Below are positions 47,655-56,358 of a DNA stretch of 64,000 nt, piece by piece. How positions within the stretch are numbered: the stretch's first letter is position 1; every line of letters starts with the position of its first letter. Origin of the DNA: Spirosoma telluris (GTDB lineage: Bacteria; Bacteroidota; Bacteroidia; Cytophagales; Spirosomataceae); the NCBI GenBank assembly GCA_003259005.1, contig QLII01000001.1:4976501-5040500 (forward strand), given 5' to 3'. Under the pieces are notes generated by a model. That model saw only the letters and a list, made by a program, of their open reading frames with translations, was not told the DNA's origin and did no database searches. Made by a program: the position numbers and the translations under genes.

Positions 47655-50600
47655 TTAAAAGCTGAGGTTCAACCCAAAAATCAGGGACTTGGCAATGGGA
47701 TACGCACCAGCATCGATCCCATTGGTGGTTACACTGGAGCCGAAGCTGTTCACCTCAGGGTCCCAGCCGGGATACTTCGTGAAGGTCAGCAGGTTGTTGC
47801 CCTGCACATAGACTCTTGCCCGTGTCAATTTCGCTTTTACCATCCATGACTTGGGCAGATCATACCCCAGCGTTATGGTTCGTACACGCAGGAAAGACCC
47901 ATCGTCCAGGAAGCGGTTGGAGGGCAAGAGTGGGTTATTATTACGCGGCACCGGCACGGAGGTCTGCGCCCCCGGATTGGATGGTAGCCAGCGGTTGTCG
48001 TAGGTTGACTGCCACACGTTTCCCTCGAAGGTTTCCGACGTCAGACGCGGCTGGTTCCAGATCAAATTGCCATGCTGGAAATTGCTAAACACATTGATTG
48101 ATAGCCCTTTGTAGGTGAATGTGTTGTTCAGTCCACCAAAGAAATCCGGAAAGGGGGAGCCATACCAAACCCGATCTGCATCGTCGATCACCTTATCGCC
48201 ATTCTGATCAACGGGAATAAAATCGCCGGGGGCAAAATAAGGCTGGTTGCCCAGTTTATAGACGGGGGCCGTGGCGGCCTGTTCCCAGGTCTGATATTGG
48301 CCCTCTTCTTTCAGCACGTAGAATCCGCCAATCGGGTGGTCTACTTCCGTACGGTTGATGTAGGCGTTCACCCGGTTTATATTGACCCCCGCCAGGAAGG
48401 GTAATGTTCCCAGGCTAACTACTTTATTTTTATTGGTCGAGATATTCACATCCACATTCCACCGAAAATGGTTCCGGTTGATCGGTGTGGTGTTCAGCGC
48501 GAACTCAAAGCCCTGGTTGCTGATTTTGCCAATGTTGGTTGTGTATGTGTTTCCCACCCCGGAGATGACCGACAACGGTGCCCCACCCAACAGACCGTCG
48601 GTGAGCTTATAATAATAGTCGGCCGTAAAATTGACACGTCCCTGCAACAGGCTGAGGTCAAGGCCAATGTCAACCTGTTTGTTGCGCTCCCAACGGATGT
48701 CGGGGTTTTCAAAACGGGTCGGTGCTACGCCTGTTGCGACGGTATTGCCCCATACCGTATTCGCCCCGCCCGCTAAGGCGGCAAACAGAAAGTCACCGAT
48801 GTTCTGGTTACCCGTTATACCATAACTGGTTCTCAGTTTCAGATCAGAAATAAATTTGTTTTGTTTGAGAAAGGCTTCTTCAGAAATACGCCAGCCGAGT
48901 GAGAACGACGGAAAAATACCATACTGGTTATTGGCTCCAAACCGGGAGGAGCCATCACGTCTTACTGTACTGGTAAGCAGATAGCGGTCAGCGTAGGCAT
49001 AATTGACGCGAACGAACTGCGATACCAACGCTGAGGTGGTCTGCCCCCGAACGTACCCGTTGCTGTAGGTTGGTTACTCAGTTGATCCAGGACTGCACTG
49101 GGGGAACCCTGGGCGTTAGCTCCCATCGTTTTTTGCACAAACTGCTGGGCCGAGAATCCAGCGACTACGTTGAGGTTATGCCGCCCAAACGTATGGTCGT
49201 AGGTGAGCAGTTGGTCCGCCAGCCAGTTGAGAGTTTTGGGCTGACTAACCCCTACTGTCTGGGTCGTATTGGCATCAACACCCCGCTGCCAGACGGGTGC
49301 AAAACTGGTTAGTTCATTGAATAGATAGTCGACTCCAAAGACCGACCGAAACCGTAAATCCTTCGTAAACTGGTATTCACCATACAGATTGGAGGTAATC
49401 CGGTAACGGTCGGTACTACGTTTGCGTTGGACCACATTAGCCACTACGTTGCCGTTTCCATCGGTGAACAGGCCCGAACTGATGACTGAGTTGGGGCGGC
49501 CAGCAAACTGCCCGTTGGAGTCATAAACGACACCCAGGGGCGATAGGGTCGTCAATCCGTAGAGCTGTCCCTGAAAAAACTCATCTGAATCGATGGTATT
49601 ACCCGTCTGGTAGTTCAGGGCCGTTCGGGTACCAAACTTGAGTCGTTCAGTGGCTTTAACGTCAAGATTTAAGCGTGTCGAATAGCGTTTAGAGAAGGTG
49701 TTCAGAATAATACCCTGTTGATTGAAATAATCGGCACTCACGGCAAACTGAACCCGCTCGGTACCGCCTGTTGCGGAGAGGTTATAGTTCTGCATCGGCG
49801 CCTGACGAAACAGGGCATCCTGCCAGTCGGTACCGTCGTAGAGCAGGAAGGGATTAACCGTAAACACATCTGTGCCCTCTCCCCCACGTGTACCAGCATT
49901 CCGACGCCACTCGAACAGCAAAGCCGCCCGGTCGCGTCCGTTCATGACCGGAATTTTCTTTCGAAGCGTTTGTACGCCGTAATAGGCATCGAAACTAATG
50001 ACGGTTTTACCCGCCTTGCCTGATTTAGTAGTAATTAACACGACTCCATTGGCCGCCCGCGAGCCATAGATAGCCGTTGCGGAAGCATCTTTCAGCACTT
50101 CCATGCTTTCAATATCGTTGGGATTGATACTGGCCAGTGGACTGGCCGCATTCGATACGGCCCCACCCGTACCGGTATTGCCCGTACCCTGACTGTTGTT
50201 AGCTTCGTCCCAAATCAGCGGGATGCCATCCACTACGTACAGGGGCTGATTGGCCCCATTGCCAGCCGTTGAGTTCACGCCCCGGACACGAACCTGTACA
50301 GCTCCACCCGGTGTCCCACTCGACTGAATGACCTGCACACCCGATACCCGCCCCTGTAGAGCCTGATCGGCACCCATAACCGGCACCGCCCGAATTTGCT
50401 GGGCCGATACGCTCCCAACTGATCCGGTGATGTCACGTTTCTTCTGGGTTCCATACCCCACAACGACCACTTCATTCAGGGTGGCATTGGACGGTTTCAG
50501 GCTTAGGTTGATGACGCTTTGCGTCCCCACCCGAACCTCCTGCCGTTCGTAACCGATGTAGCTGAATACCAGCACGGTATTATCATCTGGCACCGCTAGT

Positions 50601-51218
50601 TGAAAATCGCCGTTAGCGTTGGTCGTTGTACCCCGACTTTGGCCTTTGACAGCAACGCTGACGCCGGGCAGGGCTTCTCCTTTTTCGCTGTCCGTTATGC
50701 GACCCCGAACGGGAATTTCCTGGGTTTAGTCGGTTCAACAGCCACAGAAGTCGGTTGGTCGGTAACAGCAGGAATCGGCCGGGCTAGAGCAGCGGCCACC
50801 GTAGATGTTGTGTTTTCAGCCAATCGGCTGTTTGGCGACAGAGTTACCGTTTTCCGACCGACTTTGCGGCCCATAATAAGGTAGGTTCTTTCTCTTACCC
50901 GCTTGTAACGCAGGTTGAAGGGCAGTAGGGTTCGCTCCAGCAACGACTCGAAGTCGCCCGAAATGGACAGGCTATTGGCCGGTAACGAATAGCCTTCTAT
51001 GACTTTGTCTTCAAACAAAATCTCAACCCGGTAGCGGGCTTTCAACGCATCTAGAACCTCTTTCAAGGATCGGCTCCCCCTGGATTCGCGCCATTCTGGC
51101 TATTTTGCCGATCCTGGTGAGTCATAGCGAGTGTCTGACTCAGCACCGGTGATGGACAGCCAAGGAGCGTACAGGCAAGCAAGGTGCTGGCCCCAACTTG
51201 TCGTAATCGTTGTTTCAT
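47655..51218 (-). CDS. SusC/RagA family TonB-dependent receptor with STN domain; three frameshifts
   Basis: Outer-membrane channel importing glycans with TonB energy, about 1187 residues once joined. From ATG 51218: signal peptide (ending SPVLSQ), an STN signalling domain (SLKEVLDALKARYRVEILF, LLPFNLRYKRVRERTYLI), a carboxypeptidase-like domain (VRGRITDSEKGEALPGVSV), the TonB-box and plug region (LNEVVVVGYGTQKKRDITGS), and the beta-barrel ending KSLIFGLNLSF. Frames break at C5 51076-51080, CC 50719-50720 and C5 49044-49048; each is repaired by a single base (PGGSRSLKEV, KPREIPVRGR, TFGGQTTSALVSQ). The STN domain, with the FecR and sigma genes just upstream, shows trans-envelope control by substrate. 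Confidence 0.92.
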
Positions 51219-51234
51219 ATAGGCAAGGGTTTCT

Positions 51235-52218
51235 TTAATCAAACAAAAGCACCTCATTATTCTGACGATTGTAATTCACCTCCAGTAGTTGGGTAACGAT
51301 CTGCAGCAGTTCATCGGCGGTAGCAGCTTTAAACGTTCCCGAGATGGCCCGTGCGGCCAGTACGTCACCCTGAATACTAACCTTGACACCGTAGGTCTCT
51401 TCCATCATTCGGGCAATGTCAAGCAGCGGAGTTTTCTCGAAGACAAATTCGTGATACTGCCATGCTTTAAGAGCTTCAGGGCGCTGAAGGTGCTGAAGGT
51501 GAATGCGGCTGTTTTTTTCGAGTTTAACCAGATCGCCAGGCCGCATCATCAACCGTTCGGGCCGTTCGGCCTGCTGATAGTCAACTTGCACTTTCCCTTT
51601 ATGGAGGACTACCTGCGCGGTCTGGGCACGGGCATATACAGTAAATTCAGTTCCCAGCACCGTCACATTCAGGTTCTTATCGGTATGCACCACAAAACGC
51701 TGATGCGTGGGCAGATGACGAACCGAAAATGTAGCCTCGCCCCGTAGAAAAACCTCTCGTGAGGACTGCCCAAACCCAAAGCGGGGTAACCGTAGCGACG
51801 AATGGGCGTTGAGCGTTACAACGCTGCCATCGGGCAGCATTTCCCGGCGGACTTCTCCATAAGCCGTTTCAAGAGTCTGGTAGAACAACTGCTGCCGGAA
51901 TAGGTACCCGGTTGTCAGAAAACCAGCCAGAATAACTGAAGCAGCCGCTACCCAGCGGAGAGGAAAGCGAAATGGTGCCTGTTGATCACTGGTAGCGGGC
52001 TGTTGATATTGGCTAATCTGCTGTTGCAACCGATCAAAGAGTCGGTTCTCATCCGGGTGGTATTGCAGATTCTGGTGATCCCACTCCTCCAGCCATTCGT
52101 AGTATTGTTCCTGATTAGCCGGTTTCTGCAGCCAGTCTTCGATCAACCGCTGTTGCAACGGAGTAGCCTGGCCAGCGAAATGAGCAAAAAGAAGTTGTTT
52201 ATGGATGGTTGTGTTCAT
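51235..52218 (-). CDS. FecR family anti-sigma factor
   Basis: A 327-residue single-pass inner-membrane regulator. The N-terminal cytoplasmic part (QRLIEDWLQKPANQEQYYEWLEEW) should hold the ECF sigma factor; a membrane helix follows (WVAAASVILAGFLTTGYLF). The FecR core is ETAYGEVRREMLPDGSVVTLNAHSSLRLP and GEATFSVRHLPTHQRFVVHT, and the C-terminal DUF4974 domain carries FEKTPLLDIARMMEETYGV and ISGTFKAATADELLQ. It receives the signal from the STN domain of the SusC encoded 16 nt downstream. ATG 52218 is preferred over 52248. Confidence 0.92.
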   Translation of the reverse strand: MNTTIHKQLLFAHFAGQATPLQQRLIEDWLQKPANQEQYYEWLEEWDHQNLQYHPDENRLFDRLQQQISQYQQPATSDQQAPFRFPLRWVAAASVILAGFLTTGYLFRQQLFYQTLETAYGEVRREMLPDGSVVTLNAHSSLRLPRFGFGQSSREVFLRGEATFSVRHLPTHQRFVVHTDKNLNVTVLGTEFTVYARAQTAQVVLHKGKVQVDYQQAERPERLMMRPGDLVKLEKNSRIHLQHLQRPEALKAWQYHEFVFEKTPLLDIARMMEETYGVKVSIQGDVLAARAISGTFKAATADELLQIVTQLLEVNYNRQNNEVLLFD

Positions 52219-52265
52219 TGCGTTCGACACGTTTAGTAATATGGACAATCGCCGGGGATCTTACC

Positions 52266-52846
52266 CTACCTGGTAAGCCAGCTAATCGCCCAGACAAACA
52301 GGCCGACATCCAGCACTTTTTTTAATTGGAACAGGGCTCGCTGAATGTTTGCTTCGACACCTTTAATCGAAATTTGTAGTTCATCCGCAATTTCCCGATT
52401 CTTTTTGCCATCGAAGCGGCTGAGGAAAAATACCCGCTGACATTGCGGGGGAGTCGTTTGATTTCCGTTTCCAACTGCTGATAAAGCTCTGTAAACTGGA
52501 TGATGCGTTGGGGATCTTCGTAATTGACTTCCTCTGCCATATCGAGGTCGACGGGTTTTCCGATTGAATTATCCCGCCTGAATTCGTCTTGCAGGTGGTT
52601 ATATACCCGGTTCCGGACGGCTCGGTACAGATACGATCGGTAGGAGGACGTAATGTGTTCATGCACCCGGTTCTTCCAGAATCCAAGAAACACTTCAGCC
52701 ACAATATCTTCGGCTATATCGCGGGAATAGGTGTAGCGTACTGCCTGCGTACACAATACTTTGTAGTATCGTCTGAACAAACATTCATATCCCCGGCGCG
52801 TATCGATAGCAAATGCCTGCCGAATCAGATACTCTCTGTCCATCAC
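52266..52846 (-). CDS. FecI-type ECF sigma factor of the glycan locus, frameshifted
   Basis: RNA polymerase sigma-70 family protein of about 193 residues once joined. Region 2: YECLFRRYYKVLCTQAVRYT, AEDIVAEVFLGFWKN, SSYRSYLYRAVRNRVYNHL. Region 4 is only seen after correcting a one-base loss in the G5 run at 52447-52451: LPPQCQRVFFLSRFDGKKN, REIADELQISIKGVEANIQRAL, then a hydrophobic tail ending in SWLTR at 52266. As read, region 4 is garbled and the frame ends at 52322. It is the first gene of the locus and very likely switches on the genes from fecR to GH97. Confidence 0.88.
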
Positions 52847-53341
52847 GGTACATTCCCCCCATTCAGGAGAGGTATTGTGGACTGGTTTAGGTTCGGATTA
52901 TGATCAGCTTCGGGCATTGTTGCGACAAGCTATGGAATTGGCTATTCTATAAGGGTAGACAGCACAAAGCCAATTAACCCTATATGTATTTCCCTATTTT
53001 TTCTAATTTATTTCTGATTTTTACAAAAAAGTTATTTTCTATGGCAGTGTGTATTAGCAAAAAAACGCGCCAGCTGAATCTGAGTCTAGCCGCAGCAATA
53101 TGATTAGGTTAACTACGATTCTGCCAACATTGGCATTTGGCAATACCTGTCACTTGTTTCTCTTCTCAAGGGAAAACTTATGCAACTCGACAGCCTTGCC
53201 TTGTTGCAATGCGGTCGGCGACCATCTGGGTTTATCTACAGCTTTGCGAAGGCAGTTTGAAAAAGGGGCAGTGATTCAGCTATTGGCGAACTAAGTGTGA
53301 GTCCCATTTTAAGAATGAGAGCTACTCCCCTACTTTCAATG
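52847..53341. other. Gap upstream of the glycan-locus sigma gene
   Basis: Nearly 500 nt without a supported gene. An open frame at 53100-53294 (64 codons, starting MIRLTTILPTLAFGN) shows no family resemblance and no neighbour support. The sigma-gene promoter must lie here on the minus strand, but I find no exact TAnnTTTG match. Confidence 0.4.
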
Positions 53342-53432
53342 ACTAGTACTCGTCCAATGTAGATTCTCGGGGCGGCATCGGCCGTCCGACGCCCCGAGAA
53401 TCCACTAGAATCTAGTTTGCCAAAGTACTAGT
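53342..53432. repeat. Dispersed inverted-repeat element, copy E
   Basis: The most symmetric copy: ACTAGTACTCGTCCAATGTA at the left, AGTTTGCCAAAGTACTAGT at the right, and an inner GATTCTCGGGGC / GCCCCGAGAATC stem with a short GC-rich loop. It ends 23 nt before the HxlR gene. Confidence 0.85.
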
Positions 53433-53455
53433 TACCGCCGGGTAACTACGCTTTA

Positions 53456-53809
53456 ATGATTTATCGTATAAAAAGTACAGAACCAGCCTGCCAATATGAA
53501 TTAATGGCGGCAAGAGATGCCCTGGAAGTCATTCAAGGTAAATGGCGCATCCCGATTGTTATATCCCTGACGTATGGAACAAAACGCTTTGGGGAAATCC
53601 ACCGGGATATTCCCGATATATCGCCCAAAATGCTGTCGCAGGAATTAAAGGCGTTGGAAGAAAATCGACTTATTACTCGTACTCTTTACGACAGAATGCC
53701 CATTACCGTGGAATATTCGTTAACGCCATTGGGTATGTCACTGCAAAATTTGTTAGTCGAATTGCGAAACTGGGGCAGGCATTTCAGAAAAGAAATTGTC
53801 GGTAACTAG
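53456..53809 (+). CDS. HxlR family winged-helix transcriptional regulator
   Basis: A 117-residue DNA-binding regulator. The family core runs CQYELMAARDALEVIQGKWR, IPIVISLTYGTKRFGEIHRD, IPDISPKMLSQELKALEENR and LITRTLYDRMPITVEYSLTP. The single Cys near the N terminus (PACQYE) is the position used for redox or electrophile sensing in several HxlR proteins. It stands alone between two copies of the CTAGTACT-type element; its stop codon TAG is part of the right-hand copy. It has no obvious target gene next to it, so the regulon is unknown. Confidence 0.88.
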   Translation: MIYRIKSTEPACQYELMAARDALEVIQGKWRIPIVISLTYGTKRFGEIHRDIPDISPKMLSQELKALEENRLITRTLYDRMPITVEYSLTPLGMSLQNLLVELRNWGRHFRKEIVGN

Positions 53810-53920
53810 TACTCTTCCAATTTATATTCTATTGCTACTGTCTCTTCTTTTGCTATTGATTTTCAATATAGTAGGCCTAAAAGAATCTATAGAAACAAAA
53901 GAATCTATTTTGATAAAGCG
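53806..53920. repeat. Dispersed inverted-repeat element, copy F
   Basis: Starts CTAGTACTCTTCCAATTTAT with inner ATTCTATTG words and ends in AAAAGAATCTATTTTGATAAAG. The first bases form the HxlR stop codon. The following 187 nt to 54107 hold no supported gene, although both strands show short open stretches. Confidence 0.75.
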
Positions 53921-54107
53921 TTATTTATCAATGGATTAAGCACTTGATATGGCAATTAGAAATAACAATCATTAGAATTGATAAATCAGCGCATTGATGT
54001 TCATGCCAACCCCTACCGAAGCGAACACGGCCTTATCGACCGGATTAATACGATGGAATTAAATCCAGCAACGTTGGAATTGTGGCAACTGAACTATTCC
54101 GCCTTCT

Positions 54108-55154
54108 TCATCCCACTACATTATAAATAACAACAGGCGCAGCTTTATTTTTTAGTTTCACTTCACCGATCCGCTCGCAAGTGAAGGATTCGGCGATTTG
54201 CTGCTGTGCCGATTCGGCAATAACAATTTGACCCGGCTGCGCTACCGATTGTAGACGCTGAGCGGTATTAACCGTATCACCAATTACGGTGTAGTCTAAT
54301 CGACGGAGAGCTGTTGAACCAATATTTCCCGATACCATTTCGCCTGTATTGATGCCAATGGAAACCTGTGGATGGTAGTGTGGATTATTGACCAGGCTAT
54401 CTTCAAGGGTACTAATCTGGGCTCGAACGGCCAGGGCAGCTTCTATGGCCCGGTCAAAATGGTATTCGCCCCGAAAAACGGCCATGACCGCATCGCCCAT
54501 AAATTTATCGACGTAGCCGCCCTGGCCAATAATTTCCTTCACCATCACATCGAAATATCGATTCACCAATCGAACGACCGTGTCCGGTGTTTCACGCTCA
54601 GAAATCGAGGTAAATCCGCAGATATCAATAAATAAAACGGTGGCAACGACTGTTTCGCTAGCCGACAGAGACGTTTCAAATTCGGGCTTATTCATAAACG
54701 TCAGCACCGATTCATCGACGTACATCCGCAGGATGTTATTCTCTTTAATCGCCTGCAATGTTTGACGGAGCTGCATGATGTACGCCATCGTTTTGACCAT
54801 TGTCAACTCCAGATCCTCGAAATTGACAGGCTTGGTTACGAAATCAAACGCTCCCCGGTTCATCGCCGTCCGAATGTTATCCATGTCACCATAGGCCGAT
54901 ACGATGACCGCTTTGAGCATGGGGTTATTTTCGTGCAGTTTAATTAACAGCGTCAGACCGTCCATGCCGGGCATGTTGATGTCGGTCAACACCATATCTG
55001 TATCGGGTTGCTGAGCCAACATTTCCAGCGCTTCTACGCCATCGTGGGCAAAGATGAATTCGTATTTTTTCTCCCGAATCTGTCTTCGAAACTTTTGCTT
55101 AATTAGCAGCTCAAGGTCTGTTTCGTCATCAACCACCAATATTTTGGCATTCAT
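54108..55154 (-). CDS. Receiver domain-adenylate/guanylate cyclase fusion
   Basis: A 348-residue cytoplasmic signalling enzyme: response-regulator receiver (1-125; phosphorylated Asp58, Lys108 in VTKPV), a short coiled coil, and a class III cyclase domain (about 165-345). All catalytic residues are present: metal-binding Asp177 (FIDICGF) and Asp221 (MGDAV), transition-state Asn296 and Arg300 (VNTAQRL). The base-reading pair is Lys217 (YVDKFMGD) and Asp287 (RLDYTVIGD), as in adenylate cyclases, so cAMP is the predicted product. The start overlaps the end of the upstream receiver gene (ATGA). It lies 559 nt from a divergent Pycsar-effector-like gene and in the same region as a cyclic-nucleotide-binding protein. 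Confidence 0.9.
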   Translation of the reverse strand: MNAKILVVDDETDLELLIKQKFRRQIREKKYEFIFAHDGVEALEMLAQQPDTDMVLTDINMPGMDGLTLLIKLHENNPMLKAVIVSAYGDMDNIRTAMNRGAFDFVTKPVNFEDLELTMVKTMAYIMQLRQTLQAIKENNILRMYVDESVLTFMNKPEFETSLSASETVVATVLFIDICGFTSISERETPDTVVRLVNRYFDVMVKEIIGQGGYVDKFMGDAVMAVFRGEYHFDRAIEAALAVRAQISTLEDSLVNNPHYHPQVSIGINTGEMVSGNIGSTALRRLDYTVIGDTVNTAQRLQSVAQPGQIVIAESAQQQIAESFTCERIGEVKLKNKAAPVVIYNVVG

Positions 55155-55530
55155 GCTAAATCTTGAAGTTTTTGTTTGAGAACCGTAAAGTCGAGCGGTT
55201 TTGTCAGAAAATCGTTGGCTCCCAATTTAACGGCCTGCTCCTGTGATTCAGGGTCACCATAGGCAGTAATCATCATGACCACAGGGGTGGCGGTGTTTTA
55301 AAATCCTGGCGGATGTGGCGTAACAACTCAAAACCACTCATACCCGGCATATTAATGTCGGAAAGTATCAAAATAACCTCTGATGGATGGTCGGCAAGGT
55401 AAGTAAGAGCTTCTTCGCCCGAATTAGCGAAGTCCAACTTCAATTCTGCGTTTCGAATTTCTCGGCGAAACCGCTGAAGAAACAAGTCTTTTACGTCTAT
55501 TTCATCGTCAACGACTAAAACTTTCATCAT
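55151..55530 (-). CDS. Single-domain response regulator, frameshifted
   Basis: A CheY-like receiver of about 126 residues: VLVVDDEIDVKDLFLQRF with the acidic pocket, phosphorylated Asp58 in LILSDINMPGMSG, and after repair VVMMITAYGDPESQ, GANDFLTKPLDF. As read the frame stops at 55273; one extra base in the G4 run at 55284-55287 restores the second half, which ends at 55151 with a stop overlapping the start of the receiver-cyclase gene. The two receivers are close relatives in sequence. It probably passes phosphate from one of the histidine kinases encoded at 58.7-62.2 kb (inference). Confidence 0.85.
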
Positions 55531-55712
55531 AGCATGGGAAGGGTATGAGTCAAAGATAGAAAATTTGGCTCAGGCATCATCGTAATTAGGCTGCTATAGC
55601 TGGAAATTATGTATTCTGTCGCACAGATTCGTTGGCTTACGCCTTCCTGCTCTGTATACTAGAAAATGTCTGAATAGATTCGTAAACTTACCTCTTAATT
55701 TCGTTCCTATCA

Positions 55713-56357
55713 ATGATGCCAGCACCTCAGGAATCTCAACATGAAGCAGGATTGACGTCTATCTCAGACGCACTACAGCCTGAAATACCGACGCTTAAAA
55801 AGGCAAAAAAAGATAAGAAAAAGAAAGCCAGTAAAGGGGTGGAAACGTTGTTTCGTACAACTATATCGAACCATATGAAACTCAGTGAGATGGCCGACCG
55901 AAAAGCCAACCTGATGATTTCGATCAACACCATCATCGTTTCTATTATTATTTCAGCCTACGCCCGGAAGTTCGATGCTCCAGATAACCTGCTCATTCCC
56001 AGTTTGCTCTTGCTGGCAGTCTGTTTAGTTACCATTATTGTTTCGCTGATTGCCACCAATCCAACCATTTCACCCATTAAAAAGCGAAACAGTGTACCCG
56101 AAGAGCGCCCAGTTGACCTGCTGTTTTTCGGATACTATTCCCAGTTTTCTGTTGATGATTATCGCCACAAGTTGCGTAAACTATTAAGCAACGATGAAGA
56201 ATTATATAACAGCCTGATTAACAACATATATGCTCAGGGACAGGTGCTGTCCAGAAAATACCGGCTGCTTAAATTCGCCTATCAATTTTTCATGATTGGC
56301 TTCTCGGCCGTAATCATTACGGTGGTCATCGCCTTACTGCTCACCTATTATAAGTGA
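55713..56357 (+). CDS. Pycsar-type membrane effector family protein (PycTM/DUF5706-like)
   Basis: A 214-residue membrane protein resembling the Bacteroidota branch of the Pycsar effector family, from memory of the family pattern: GVETLFRTTISNHMKLSEMA, DRKANLMISINTIIVSII, RPVDLLFFGYYSQFSVDDY, LYNSLINNIYAQGQVLSRKY. Three membrane helices are predicted (about 66-84, 93-114, 188-212). Many relatives carry an N-terminal HD domain; here it is replaced by a short tail with the Lys-rich AKKDKKKKASK (31-41). In true Pycsar systems the effector opens or disrupts the membrane after binding cUMP or cCMP made by an adjacent cyclase. The only cyclase nearby is the divergent receiver-cyclase, which looks adenine-specific. 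Confidence 0.75.
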   Translation: MMPAPQESQHEAGLTSISDALQPEIPTLKKAKKDKKKKASKGVETLFRTTISNHMKLSEMADRKANLMISINTIIVSIIISAYARKFDAPDNLLIPSLLLLAVCLVTIIVSLIATNPTISPIKKRNSVPEERPVDLLFFGYYSQFSVDDYRHKLRKLLSNDEELYNSLINNIYAQGQVLSRKYRLLKFAYQFFMIGFSAVIITVVIALLLTYYK

Positions 56358-56358
56358 C

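Noticed and set aside
53100..53294. 64-codon open frame in the gap upstream of the HxlR gene
   Set aside because: No recognisable motif, no neighbour support and atypical composition for a coding region.
12410..53920. Insertion sequences
   Set aside because: The inverted-repeat elements are about 90-150 bp and carry no transposase; no transposase gene was found anywhere in the window.
2..55530. Programmed -1 ribosomal frameshifting at the broken genes
   Set aside because: The junctions lack consistent slippery heptamers and stem-loops, affect unrelated housekeeping genes, and all follow the same one-base-loss pattern in mononucleotide runs.
54108..56357. Calling the cyclase and effector pair a complete canonical Pycsar system
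   Set aside because: The cyclase is fused to a receiver, has adenine-type Lys/Asp base-reading residues, belongs to a two-component gene pair, and is encoded on the opposite strand to the effector.
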